From Streptococcus himalayensis (GTDB lineage Bacteria; Bacillota; Bacilli; Lactobacillales; Streptococcaceae), in assembly GCF_001708305.1 (NCBI RefSeq), contig NZ_CP016953.1, forward strand, positions 1,693,501 through 1,757,500: a stretch of DNA of 64,000 nucleotides, written 5' to 3'. Each line of letters starts with the position of its first letter. The stretch's first letter is position 1. Positions 25,580 through 33,870 of the stretch are shown piece by piece. The position numbers and the translations under genes were made by a program. Under the pieces are notes generated by a model. That model made no database searches. It had not been told where the DNA came from and was given only the letters and a program-made list of their open reading frames with translations.

Positions 25580-26557
25580 CTATTGCTGATGCTCTTTGAA
25601 AAAATCATTCATTAGCTGAATCACTTCTTGGCTTTCTTCCCATTTAGGATTTTTAATTGCAAATACATGATCCAATTTGTGCTTGTCTCCTTTCGGATAA
25701 TCTTTCAAATCATGATGAACATTATTTTGGGCAAGTAAAGATTTTAATTTTAGAGTTTCATTTTGAATTAAATCCTCATCGCCCGTAACTAAATAAACTG
25801 GTGGAAGAGTTGTTTTCGCTACTAAACTAGACGGATTCAGCAAATACGAATAATAGGCTTGATCACGATCAGACTCATTTATTACAAGCGGTGTAATGAA
25901 ATCCATAAAATCATGGCGATCAGTTTCAAGCATAATGGAAATGAGGCCCATGGCCTTAAAACGAATATTGGTACCCTTTATGCCAAAATCAGCCTGTAAT
26001 TCTGGACTTTCATTAATTGAGTTCGTAAAAAGCGATAATAATGCCCCTGCTGAATCACCTGTTAAGTAACTTGTATCCAGATTTAATCCTAACTCTTTCC
26101 TATTAGCATCAATATAGCGAAGCGCATTCATACAATCATCTATCTGATGCCACAACGTTGTCTCAGGCAAGCGTCTATAACTAATGTTGACAACGGTATA
26201 GCCCTTACGAACCCACTCAAATCCATAGTCACGATTGACTTCTTTATAAGAAGCAAATAATCCACCACCATGAATATTAACCACTACTGGCGTTGTATCA
26301 TCAGCATTTTCTGGACGATAAATATCTAGTAAATGTCCTCTGTCTCCGTCATTGATATAGGGAATATCCTTTTCAACAACAATGCCTGTTGTATCAGCTG
26401 GTGTATTTAGCTGTTTTCGTTCTGGACTTTCAAATATCCATCGAAACGACACCAAGCGAAACTGAGGGACTTTCCAAATAATGATACCACTGATAAGCAA
26501 TGCTGTAAGTAGACTCATCCCTATTTTAAAAATAGACTTTTGTTTTTTCTTGTTCAT
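25580..26557 (-). CDS. Membrane-anchored alpha/beta hydrolase (esterase/lipase, HSL-like)
   Basis: A 325-residue protein with one N-terminal hydrophobic segment (residues about 11-29) after a lysine-rich start, so it is probably anchored with its catalytic domain outside. The hydrolase part has the oxyanion motif HGGGLF, the nucleophile elbow GDSAGALL, a late acid in TGDEDLI and His in KLDHVF, the order of the hormone-sensitive-lipase/BD-FAE family of carboxylesterases. Substrate unknown. It is divergent from the TetR regulator with a shared operator-like palindrome. Confidence 0.8.
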   Translation of the reverse strand: MNKKKQKSIFKIGMSLLTALLISGIIIWKVPQFRLVSFRWIFESPERKQLNTPADTTGIVVEKDIPYINDGDRGHLLDIYRPENADDTTPVVVNIHGGGLFASYKEVNRDYGFEWVRKGYTVVNISYRRLPETTLWHQIDDCMNALRYIDANRKELGLNLDTSYLTGDSAGALLSLFTNSINESPELQADFGIKGTNIRFKAMGLISIMLETDRHDFMDFITPLVINESDRDQAYYSYLLNPSSLVAKTTLPPVYLVTGDEDLIQNETLKLKSLLAQNNVHHDLKDYPKGDKHKLDHVFAIKNPKWEESQEVIQLMNDFFKEHQQ

Positions 26558-26582
26558 TCTTTCTTACTTCTCCTTTATGGAC

Positions 26583-26595
26583 TTGACAAATGTCA
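26583..26595. promoter_or_regulatory. Operator-like palindrome between esterase and TetR genes
   Basis: TGACA-AA-TGTCA at 26584-26595 overlaps a -35-like TTGACA (26583-26588). It fits a TetR-family operator that would control the divergent pair. Confidence 0.5.
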
Positions 26596-26671
26596 TTTCC
26601 TATTATAGAGTAAAAAATGATAAAAACAAGAAATGAAAATTCGGACTGAACAAAAAGGTGGTATCTGTTAC

Positions 26672-27202
26672 ATGGACAAACAACGATTAAACATTCTCAA
26701 ACAAAACAACGATCAATCTCGAAAAATAACACGAGAATCTTTGACAACAGCTCTCTTACTTCTATTGAATGAAAAAGATTTCTCTCAAATTAGCATTACG
26801 GAACTATGCCAAAAAGCAGGTGTCTCACGAACAGCCTTTTACAGAAATTATAAGACAAAAGATGAAGTTCTAGACGATCAAATTATGACCTACATTAACG
26901 AACTAAGACAATGTGTCACCGAAGATCTCTACAAAAACTGGCTTCAGGCTTTTCTTTTTGTAGAAAAACACCGAAAAGAGTTGGAAGTGATTGTGCAGGC
27001 AGGATTAGAACATAGAATTTTTCTAGCCTTAAGTGTTCGTTTACCAACCGATCCTCGCATGCGAACCGTACAAATCCTCTGGGATTCTATTGCCTACGCC
27101 TTGATAATAGAGTGGGTCATTCACAAAACTCCAGAAAGCGCAGAAGAAATGGCCAACATCGCTTATGAGGAAACAAAAGCATTAAGTAGTTACTTTAGAT
27201 AA
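26672..27202 (+). CDS. TetR/AcrR-family transcriptional regulator
   Basis: A 176-residue regulator. The N-terminal helix-turn-helix spans residues about 27-53, with ISITELCQKAGVSRTAFY and RNYKTKDEVL, a form close to the DhaS/Sugar TetR group. The C-terminal ligand domain is variable and its effector cannot be inferred. I chose the ATG at 26672: AAGGTGG lies ten bases upstream; a longer frame from 26633 includes that site. It probably represses the divergent esterase and itself. Confidence 0.85.
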   Translation: MDKQRLNILKQNNDQSRKITRESLTTALLLLLNEKDFSQISITELCQKAGVSRTAFYRNYKTKDEVLDDQIMTYINELRQCVTEDLYKNWLQAFLFVEKHRKELEVIVQAGLEHRIFLALSVRLPTDPRMRTVQILWDSIAYALIIEWVIHKTPESAEEMANIAYEETKALSSYFR

Positions 27203-27290
27203 GCTGTAAACTATTCCTAAAACTGGTGAATATACTAGAGTTTCTATATTGAAAATATATTTTTGCTTTTTTTGTATTTTTTTACATAGA

Positions 27291-27442
27291 ACGCTGATAG
27301 AGCAACCAGAAATCTTGATCATCTCAATACAGTATTTTGAAACTGTCTTTTAGTCCACCACAGAAGAGAAAGACTTGTCTAACAGTATACTGGAGGTGTG
27401 GGTGTGAGAGAAAGGCAACAGACTTCGTTATGGGGCGGTTAC
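27291..27442 (-). mobile_element. IS66-family remnant with internal deletion
   Basis: 27291-27371 matches antisense tnpB of the adjacent element (words AGCAACCAGAAA and CCACCACAGAAGAGAAA), then the sequence jumps to the element end: CAGTATACT and TTATGGGGCGGTTAC, ending at 27442. It is an older, internally deleted IS66 copy lying 27 bp from the newer one. The 78-codon plus-strand frame at 27337 is an artefact of this. Confidence 0.85.
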
Positions 27443-27534
27443 AGAACGACTTCTTTAGAATAATCAAAAGTAACCGCTCCATAACGAGGTATATTGAAAA
27501 AGTTCCAAAGTCTTGCTTGACTCTGGAACTTTTT

Positions 27535-29149
27535 CTATTTGCAGTTGTTCTGAATTCGTTCAGTCCACGGTAAATAAGCCTCTAGAACCTCCTTTTTTGC
27601 GAGTGAATCCTCGTTTGGAAGATGTTCCAGAAGATAAGTGATGTATTTCTCTGAATCAAGACCATGCCTCTTAGCTGTCTCCAGTAAACTCAGGATAATG
27701 GCAGTTGCTTTAGCTCCCTCAAAACTTTGGGAAAACAACCAATTTTTCCGTCCAATGACCAAGGACTTAATGGCGCGTTCTGCTACATTATTGGATAGAA
27801 CCAAGCGACCATCTTGAAGAACTGCCTTGAATAGTTCCTCATACTTAAGGCTATACTCTATCGCACGACCAAGTTTTGATCCAGGTAAAATAGATTGATT
27901 GCGGCACCAGTTGAAGAACTCATCCATCAAAGGGGCTAACTCTGCCTGGCGTTTATGTAGTCGCTCTTCAGTAGAGAGGTCAACCCAGTCATTCTCCAAG
28001 GCAAATAAGCGGTCGCAATAGGCTAATCCCTTGGCACCCAAGGAAGTCTTGTCTGCCTTTTTAGGAGTGGCCTCGAAGAACTTTCTTCTGACATGAGCCC
28101 AACAACCAACTAGCTGAGCTCGTTCTAACTGTCTATAGACACTCAGCGGTTCGCAGTTAACCAAGCTTAGCGTCGCTTCGTTCCTCAAGCTTGGACTGCT
28201 ATCGCATAGGCAGAACTAAGGAACTAAAGTTCCAAGTTACTGCCGTAACATATCACAATGTACATAGCCTGTGTAATCTCCAAGAAACTCCTTCACAACC
28301 AAGCCACTCCGCCCTTTATCGTGATGATAAAGAGTGATTCCCTGTTCTTCATGCTTCCCAGACAAAAAGGTCCAGTAGAAGGTCAACTGACTATCATTTT
28401 CCAAGACCTTATAAGAAGTCTCATCCGCATGGAGAACAGGCTGTTCTAGTAATTTCTCGTGCAGAAGGTCATAAATCGGCTCGAAATAATACTGACTAGA
28501 CTTGATGTGCCAGTTGGCGATTTCCTTCCGTGTGATTGGCAAGCCAAGCTTGTTCCAATCCTCTTCCTGGCGGTAGTTGGGGACTTTCAGATTGAACTTC
28601 TGATGAATGGTGTGGGCAATAATGGAGGCTGACCCCAAGCTATGGGCCAGAGATGCCTTAGGAACGGGAGCCTTGATAATTTTATCGCTAAGATTGTTCT
28701 CGCTACACGCCTGACACTTGTAAGCGTGTTGGACATGGTCAATTCGCTTCAATTGTGCAGGAATGAAGACCAACTCTTGCCGTTGGACGGTTGAACCAAT
28801 TTCTTTCAACTGACCATGACAGTCTGGACAAGTGCAGTCTTCGCCTTTTAGTTCATGATGAACCATCTCCGGAGTAAACTGACTGAAAACAGCCTGACGA
28901 ACTCCCTTGGTTTTCTTGCGTTTGTAGGTGATGGTCTCTGTTTCAACTGGGTAAGTCAGCGTCTTCTTCAGGAAGTGGTTCTTCTTCAAAGAGACTTAGC
29001 TGACCAGTTTGATGCACAACCTTTTCTGATGACTTGCCATAGAGCTTTTGTGTCAGATAAGCTACTTGTTCACGAAGGAGAGCAAGTTCATTTGTGAGTT
29101 GTTGGTTAACAGCTGCTTGTTGTTTAATAATGGCTAATAACTCTTCCAT
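27535..29149 (-). pseudogene. tnpC: IS66 transposase tnpC, frameshifted and interrupted
   Basis: Three pieces of one transposase. The first (29149 to about 28960) has the leucine-zipper-like start MEELLAIIKQQAAVNQQL and QKLYGKSSEK; a frameshift near 28960-28985 joins it to the second (to about 28250), which has the zinc-finger CPDCHGQ...CQAC and LHADETSYKVL; an inserted 106-bp segment (28144-28249) with stops separates the third (RAQLVGCWAHVRRKFFEA, NNVAERAIKSLVIGRKNW). The element cannot make its own full transposase. Confidence 0.9.
28144..28249. repeat. Small insertion inside tnpC, MITE-like
   Basis: About 106 bp without similarity to IS66, placed between the codons for HCDM and SVYRQLERAQ. 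It has internal hairpins (CCAAGCTT 28161-28168 with AAGCTTGG 28187-28194; GGAACTAAAGTTCC 28220-28233) and weakly similar ends around GCAGTTAAC and GCAGTAAC. It looks like a short non-autonomous element. Confidence 0.5.
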
Positions 29150-29198
29150 AGTCTCACCCTCCAGTTTTCTTTATTATACCGAAAAGAAAGCCATGATT

Positions 29199-29549
29199 TC
29201 AATAGAAATCACGACTGTTTGTAGGTTTTATTTTAGGGCTTATCGAAAATCCCTTCATCAGCCAGTCTACTTGCTCGGAAGTGAGGGTTTTGACCTCATG
29301 TTCATCATTAGGCCAAGTGAGTTTGCCGTTTTCAAATCGCTTGTAAAGCAACCAGAAACCTTGTCCATCCCAATAAAGAGCCTTGAAACGGTCTTTGCGG
29401 CCACCACAGAAGAGAAAAACTTGACCAGAAAAGGGATCAAGGTTGAACTGACTTTTTACCAGATAAGCCAGCGAATCAATCCCTTGACGCATATCGGTTT
29501 TGCCACAAACCAGATAGACCTGCCCTAAATCACTGAGTTGAATGACCAT
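29199..29549 (-). CDS. tnpB: IS66 accessory protein TnpB
   Basis: A 116-residue protein with VYLVCGKTDMRQGIDSLAYLV, FCGGRKDRFKALYWDGQGF and LLYKRFENG, the conserved core of the IS66 Orf2/TnpB family. It is needed for IS66 transposition, but its role is not known. Intact. It overlaps tnpA by 20 bp. Confidence 0.92.
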   Translation of the reverse strand: MVIQLSDLGQVYLVCGKTDMRQGIDSLAYLVKSQFNLDPFSGQVFLFCGGRKDRFKALYWDGQGFWLLYKRFENGKLTWPNDEHEVKTLTSEQVDWLMKGFSISPKIKPTNSRDFY

Positions 29550-29715
29550 AGAGCAATACCTTATCTAAAATAGTTTCCAGTGTTTCTTGATGAAGAGATT
29601 GGAACAAGCTTAGTTCAACTTTTCCAATACGCATTTTCATTACCAGATCATTTCTGGATTTATGAGGAAATCGACGAGATTGTGGTGTTTTCAAGGGAAC
29701 AATAGGTTGTGACAT
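29530..29715 (-). CDS. tnpA: IS66 TnpA-like short protein
   Basis: A 61-residue reading frame from an ATG with GGAGG eight bases upstream. It contains RNDLVMKMRIGKVELSLFQ and ends 20 bp inside tnpB, the place of tnpA in IS66 elements. It is shorter than many TnpA proteins, so it may be a natural short form. Confidence 0.7.
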   Translation of the reverse strand: MSQPIVPLKTPQSRRFPHKSRNDLVMKMRIGKVELSLFQSLHQETLETILDKVLLYGHSTQ

Positions 29716-29800
29716 CAAAATAGCCTCCAGTTCTGTTTTCTGATAACAGTATACTAGAGGCGTGGAAAATATCATAGACACCTGGTTATGGGGCGGTTAC

Positions 29801-29835
29801 AATCAAAAAGACAGAGATAATCTGTCTTTTTGATT
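29801..29835 (-). terminator. Terminator of the cobalamin/nik operon
   Basis: A perfect 15-bp stem AATCAAAAAGACAGA (29801-29815), loop GATAA, TCTGTCTTTTTGATT (29821-29835), abutting the flavin reductase stop. The first eight bases are the IS66 target duplication, so the IS landed on the edge of the terminator without destroying it. Confidence 0.9.
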
Positions 29836-30418
29836 ATTCTGCTTTATGTTCTTCTTGTTCGCGAATTTCTTTGATAATCGTTCCCATCTGAACAAAGTCA
29901 TCATTATAATAACGATACAAGCGTGCAGCCCCATCTCCAATATAGCTAATCGGTGAGAATTCTAGCGTCTTGAAGGCATTATCTTCATCAATCAAACTTT
30001 CTTCTACCACACGGCGTGTAACGCGGCCGATGACATTGGTTAAGGCACCACATTCAACCATTTCAATGACTTCACATTCGATAGACACCGGGCAAGCATC
30101 CACTAGCGGTGCATCAACGGTTTCTCCGACAGTATAGGATAAGCCTGTAAGGGCAAATTTATCTTTGCGACTATTAAAGCCTGCAATCTCAGACTCTCGT
30201 GTCAATTCTTGCGTGGGGATATTTACTGTGAACTGGCCGTGTTTCGTGATTTCGGTAATCGCATTTCCCTTGGTTCTCATAGCGACAACCATCATGCTCC
30301 CCAAAGAATAAGCAGAGCTAGAAGTCGAGATATTATAGCCATGAATGTCGTCTTTATAGCCTAGAAAGAAGACTGGAAAGCCGAAATAAAGTTTTTTAGT
30401 TTCAAATGTTTTTTTCAT
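29834..30418 (-). CDS. Flavin reductase-like (flavoredoxin) protein
   Basis: A 194-residue protein of the FMN-binding flavin reductase-like split-barrel family: GYNISTSSSAYSLGSMMVVAM near the N-terminus binds FMN, followed by GQFTVNIP and SIECEVIEMVECG. I chose the ATG at 30418, which has GGAG six bases upstream. It is the last gene of the cobalamin operon. Because the corrin reductase CobR of aerobic producers is of this fold, it is a candidate for reducing Co(II) before adenosylation; this is inference from position and fold. Confidence 0.75.
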   Translation of the reverse strand: MKKTFETKKLYFGFPVFFLGYKDDIHGYNISTSSSAYSLGSMMVVAMRTKGNAITEITKHGQFTVNIPTQELTRESEIAGFNSRKDKFALTGLSYTVGETVDAPLVDACPVSIECEVIEMVECGALTNVIGRVTRRVVEESLIDEDNAFKTLEFSPISYIGDGAARLYRYYNDDFVQMGTIIKEIREQEEHKAE

Positions 30419-30430
30419 AATCATTCTCCT

Positions 30431-31189
30431 TTAATCATTTTGAATTGTTGCCATCATCTTACGAATACGGCATTTAGGGTGTTTTGGATTTTGACTTTTT
30501 GTCAATAGATTTTGAGTCGCTGGGTGACTGACTTCGATTGGATCGCTAAAATTTGTGATTTCATCTACAATCTGACCATCAAACATGACCAGAATACGGT
30601 GACAAAGAGCATAGCAAAGGTTGAAATCGTGTGAAATAAAGATATAGGTTTGCTGATGCTGGATTTTTAGTTGGTGCAAGAGGCGCAACAATTGCCCCTG
30701 AATCAGGGGATCTAAACCACTCAAGGCCTCATCAAAGATAATCACATCTGGCTTTAAGAGCAAAGCCCGTGCGATACAAATCCGTTGGAGCTGACCACCA
30801 CTTAATTGCCGTGGTGTCTTTGGAAGGTAGGATTCATCTAGTCCGACTTCCTTGAGAATGGTCACAACTTCTTCCGTAGAAACGCTATCTTTCGTCGCTT
30901 CAGTCAGAATATCTCCTACCGTAAATAAGGGATTAACAGCATGAAGGGCATCTTGAAACACCAAAAGAATTCGAGCACCGTCCTTACGACGATATGGTTG
31001 ACCATCGAGCAGAATTTCACCCGAACTTGGTGTCTCCAAACCGACGAGGAGTCGAGCCAAGGTGCTTTTCCCCGTGCCACTTTCCCCCATAATACCCACA
31101 ATTTCGCCTGTTTTTACAGAAAAATGGCAATTTTGAAGGACATGTTTCTGGTCAAATTGTTTTGAAACCTGTTTACATTCAATTTTCAT
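30431..31189 (-). CDS. nikE: Nickel/peptide-type ABC transporter ATPase
   Basis: A 252-residue ATPase of the oligopeptide/nickel (Dpp/Opp/Nik) class. Walker A GESGTGKST, Q-loop FQDALHAVNPLFTV, signature QLSGGQLQRI, Walker B VIIFDEALSGLD, switch His in FISHDF. A basic, cysteine-containing tail (CRIRKMMATIQND) follows. It pairs with the other ATPase, whose stop overlaps this start by 11 bp. Confidence 0.87.
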   Translation of the reverse strand: MKIECKQVSKQFDQKHVLQNCHFSVKTGEIVGIMGESGTGKSTLARLLVGLETPSSGEILLDGQPYRRKDGARILLVFQDALHAVNPLFTVGDILTEATKDSVSTEEVVTILKEVGLDESYLPKTPRQLSGGQLQRICIARALLLKPDVIIFDEALSGLDPLIQGQLLRLLHQLKIQHQQTYIFISHDFNLCYALCHRILVMFDGQIVDEITNFSDPIEVSHPATQNLLTKSQNPKHPKCRIRKMMATIQND

Positions 31190-31964
31190 ACGTCACCAAC
31201 CGTTCGTAAGGATTTCCCAAGACTAGCTCTTGAGTATAAGGATGTTGGGGGTGATTGAGCACTTCTTCTACTGCTCCTTTTTCCACGATTTCTCCCTTGT
31301 AAATGACCAGCATTTGTCCACCCAGCTCACGCGCCAGCTCATAATCATGAGTGACGGTAATCAAGGTTTTACCATCTTCCTTCAAGGTTTGCAAGATGCG
31401 TAAAATATTGTCACGATTATAGGCATCTAGGGCTGACGTTGGCTCGTCTAACAAAATAGTGGCTGAGTCTAAACTCAATAAAATAGCCAGCATGACCCGC
31501 TGCAACATCCCTCCGCTCAGTTCAAATGGATAACTAGCTAGTAAATTATCAATATGCCCAAGTCTGACAGCTTTCATGGCTATACGTGCCTTTTCAAGAC
31601 ACTCCTCCTTGGTCCAAGGATAATGACTTTGGAGCGTCTCAAGAACATGAACTTGAATGGTCTGAAATGGATTGAACATCGCCATAGGATTTTGCATCAT
31701 ATAGGCTAGTTCCTTGCCGCGGATTTTTTGCCACTCCTTTGGAGTGAGGGCTTCTAAATCTTGATTTTTGTAACTCATCTGACCGCTTAGTCGAGCCTTT
31801 GGCGGGATTTGACCCATGATGAGCTTGGTCAGTAGGGTCTTGCCAGAGCCACTTTCTCCGATGATAACCAGAGAGTCCCCCTGCTCTAAGGATAGAGAAA
31901 TATTTTTTAGAAGAATGTGACCTTCTAACTCAACCGATAGCTGGTCAATCTTTAGCGCTTCCAT
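31179..31964 (-). CDS. nikD: Nickel/peptide-type ABC transporter ATPase
   Basis: A 261-residue ATPase. Walker A GESGSGKTLL, Q-loop YMMQNPMAMFNPFQTI, signature FELSGGMLQRV, Walker B TILLDEPTSALD and switch VTHDY. The Opp/Dpp C-terminal extension is partly present (HPQHPYTQELV). I chose the ATG at 31964: GGAG lies six bases upstream of it. It overlaps nikC by 13 bp. Confidence 0.87.
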   Translation of the reverse strand: MEALKIDQLSVELEGHILLKNISLSLEQGDSLVIIGESGSGKTLLTKLIMGQIPPKARLSGQMSYKNQDLEALTPKEWQKIRGKELAYMMQNPMAMFNPFQTIQVHVLETLQSHYPWTKEECLEKARIAMKAVRLGHIDNLLASYPFELSGGMLQRVMLAILLSLDSATILLDEPTSALDAYNRDNILRILQTLKEDGKTLITVTHDYELARELGGQMLVIYKGEIVEKGAVEEVLNHPQHPYTQELVLGNPYERLVTYEN

Positions 31965-32758
31965 ACTTGTCTCCATCCTTTCTCTTCAAAGTATTCTCCT
32001 GCAAGGTTAAAGGAGATAACTGTGCAAAAAATGGCAAGTCCTGGTGCCATCATCATCCAAAGAGCCGTCCGAAAATACGGCCTTGCATCATGCAGCATCA
32101 TTCCCCATTCTGTGATATTGGGCTGCACTCCAATCCCTAAAAATGAAAAACCAGAAATCATTAGAATGATATTGCCAATATTCATCAAAGCAATGACTAA
32201 GATAGGTTTATATATAAAAGGTAAAATATGGTATTTTAAAATATGGATAGCGGACATGCCCATTGTTTTTGCAGCTACGACATAATGTTCCTGTTTGGCA
32301 CTTTTGACGAGATTAGTGACTAGGCGAGCATAGAAAACCCACTCTACAATCACAATAGCGACAATCATGTTAGTCAAGCCCTGCCCAAGTATCCCAATCG
32401 TCGCTAGGGATAAAAGAAAGCTAGGAAAGGCTGAAATAACATTGGCAAACCAAAGGAAAATCCGCTCTGCTCTTCCTTGGTACCAACCAACGAATAGTCC
32501 TACTCCCACTCCAATAACCACTTCTAAAACCGTAATCATCAGGGAAAGAAAGAGGGAAAATCGTGCTCCAGAAATCAAACGAGATAAAATATCACGTCCC
32601 AGCTGATCTGTTCCAAGAAGATGCTGAGCGTCTGGTGGAGAGAGTTTATTAGCTACATCGACGTACTGTGGATCAAAAGGAATGAGCACAGGAGCAAATA
32701 GTGCACAGAAAAGAAGAAGGAAGAGAATGCAAGAAGAAAATAGAAATCGTTTTGTCAT
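31952..32758 (-). CDS. nikC: Nickel/peptide-type ABC transporter permease
   Basis: A 268-residue inner membrane permease with about six membrane segments, the N-terminal Opp_C sequence FDPQYVDVANKLSPPDAQHLLGTDQLGRDI, written here as FDPQYVDVANKL and HLLGTDQLGRDILSRLI, and the coupling (EAA) loop around YVVAAKTMGMS. It forms the channel with NikB, whose stop overlaps it by 4 bp (ATGA). Confidence 0.87.
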   Translation of the reverse strand: MTKRFLFSSCILFLLLFCALFAPVLIPFDPQYVDVANKLSPPDAQHLLGTDQLGRDILSRLISGARFSLFLSLMITVLEVVIGVGVGLFVGWYQGRAERIFLWFANVISAFPSFLLSLATIGILGQGLTNMIVAIVIVEWVFYARLVTNLVKSAKQEHYVVAAKTMGMSAIHILKYHILPFIYKPILVIALMNIGNIILMISGFSFLGIGVQPNITEWGMMLHDARPYFRTALWMMMAPGLAIFCTVISFNLAGEYFEEKGWRQVWKR

Positions 32759-33687
32759 CTTGTCTCCTTTCCTGCTTTTCGCACACGAGGATCAATCCAA
32801 CCTGTCAAATATTGATTGAGCAGATTATTGACGAGAAACAGACTGCCAAACAAGAGCATGCAGGCTTGAATAACTGGAATATCGACAGCCTGCAAGGCAT
32901 GCACGAAAACACTCCCAATGCCATTCCAGGCAAAGACTTCTTCTACAATAAGTGAGCCTGTCATCAGATAAATACTGGTCAAACTAAGCCCGGTTGCCAA
33001 GGCTGGCATAGCGTTTGGTAGCAGGTGATGTTTGATAATAAAAGAAGTTTTCACCCCTCGCAAACGAGCATTTTCAACGTGGACACTATTCATCTGTTCA
33101 CTAATGGATTTTCTGACGAGGGCTGTATATTGTCCAATCAGGGAGAGGCTGAGGGTTAAGCTCGGCAAAAAGACACTGCTCACATCTGCTTTACCAGAAA
33201 CAGGCACCCATTTCAACTGCACTGCAAAAAGTAAAATGAGAAGATAGCCCAACCAAAAGGTTGGCATGGATACACTTGCAAAGGTTAAAAACTGAAGGAT
33301 ACGATCCCAAAAAGAATCCTTGTATAAACCACTGATAATCCCTAGTGGTAGAGAAACCACAAGAATCAAGAAAAAGGAAACTGCCCCCAAATAAAGAGTT
33401 GATAAAAAAGCATCAATAATCAAGGGCAAGACGGGCACTTTCCACAGATAGGAAATTCCTAAATCACCTGATAAAGCCTTTTTAGCCCAGATGAAATATT
33501 GCTCTACCCACGATTTATCAAGTCCTAAATACTCATTTGCTTGCTGCAAAGACTCAGGAGTGATAGCAATTTTTGAAATACGCAGGTAGTTTTCAGCAGG
33601 GTTTTGCGAAGAAAACTTGGTTAATAAAAAGGTTAAAAGCGAAATCATCAACAAAGCTGCAAGTAATGAAAGGATTTTTTTCAACAT
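32755..33687 (-). CDS. nikB: Nickel/peptide-type ABC transporter permease
   Basis: A 310-residue permease of the BPD_transp_1 type: LGLDKSWVEQYFIWAKKALSGDLG is the typical N-terminal segment after the first helix (shown as LGLDKSWVEQYF and ALSGDLGISY), and VENARLRGVKTSFIIKHHLL contains the EAA loop. AAGGAG precedes the ATG. A 183-bp gap with two hairpins separates it from the binding protein upstream. Confidence 0.87.
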   Translation of the reverse strand: MLKKILSLLAALLMISLLTFLLTKFSSQNPAENYLRISKIAITPESLQQANEYLGLDKSWVEQYFIWAKKALSGDLGISYLWKVPVLPLIIDAFLSTLYLGAVSFFLILVVSLPLGIISGLYKDSFWDRILQFLTFASVSMPTFWLGYLLILLFAVQLKWVPVSGKADVSSVFLPSLTLSLSLIGQYTALVRKSISEQMNSVHVENARLRGVKTSFIIKHHLLPNAMPALATGLSLTSIYLMTGSLIVEEVFAWNGIGSVFVHALQAVDIPVIQACMLLFGSLFLVNNLLNQYLTGWIDPRVRKAGKETR

Positions 33688-33717
33688 GTACTCTCCTTAA
33701 AACTACTGATAAAAAAG

Positions 33718-33759
33718 GAGTGGGAGAAGATTTTCGAAGACAATCGCTTCTCCTCACTC
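33718..33759 (-). terminator. Intra-operon hairpin between nikA and nikB
   Basis: GAGTGGGAGAAG (33718-33729) pairs with CTTCTCCTCACTC (33747-33759) with one bulge; on the minus strand it is followed by CCTTTTTTATC. It probably attenuates transcription after nikA so that binding protein is made in excess. Confidence 0.65.
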
Positions 33760-33820
33760 TTTTTAGTGTACTTCACGAAATAACTGATCAAGGTTTTGTG
33801 AAGGACCGGGGTTGCTCCTT

Positions 33821-33855
33821 CCTATCTGATTAGGTAAAGCTAGCTATCAGATAGG
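33821..33855 (-). promoter_or_regulatory. Stem-loop just after nikA
   Basis: CCTATCTGAT (33821-33830) and ATCAGATAGG (33846-33855) form a perfect 10-bp stem 16 bp downstream of the nikA stop, without a T run. It may protect the nikA 3' end from exonucleases. Confidence 0.5.
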
Positions 33856-33870
33856 GGTTTGGAAAGAGTA

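Larger units (their letters stand above)
27470..29800 (-). mobile_element. IS66-family insertion sequence
   Basis: About 2.33 kb with terminal repeats GTAACCGCTCCATAACGAGG (left) and GTAACCGCCCCATAACCAGG (complement of right end at 29800). An 8-bp target duplication AATCAAAA flanks it (27462-27469 and 29801-29808). It carries tnpA, tnpB and a broken tnpC in the usual order, so the element is complete in its ends but defective. Confidence 0.93.

Noticed and set aside
27337..27573. 78-codon plus-strand reading frame
   Set aside because: It spans the IS66 remnant and the start of the next IS66, with no ribosome binding site.
29094..29528. 144-codon plus-strand frame
   Set aside because: Antisense to IS66 tnpB and tnpC.
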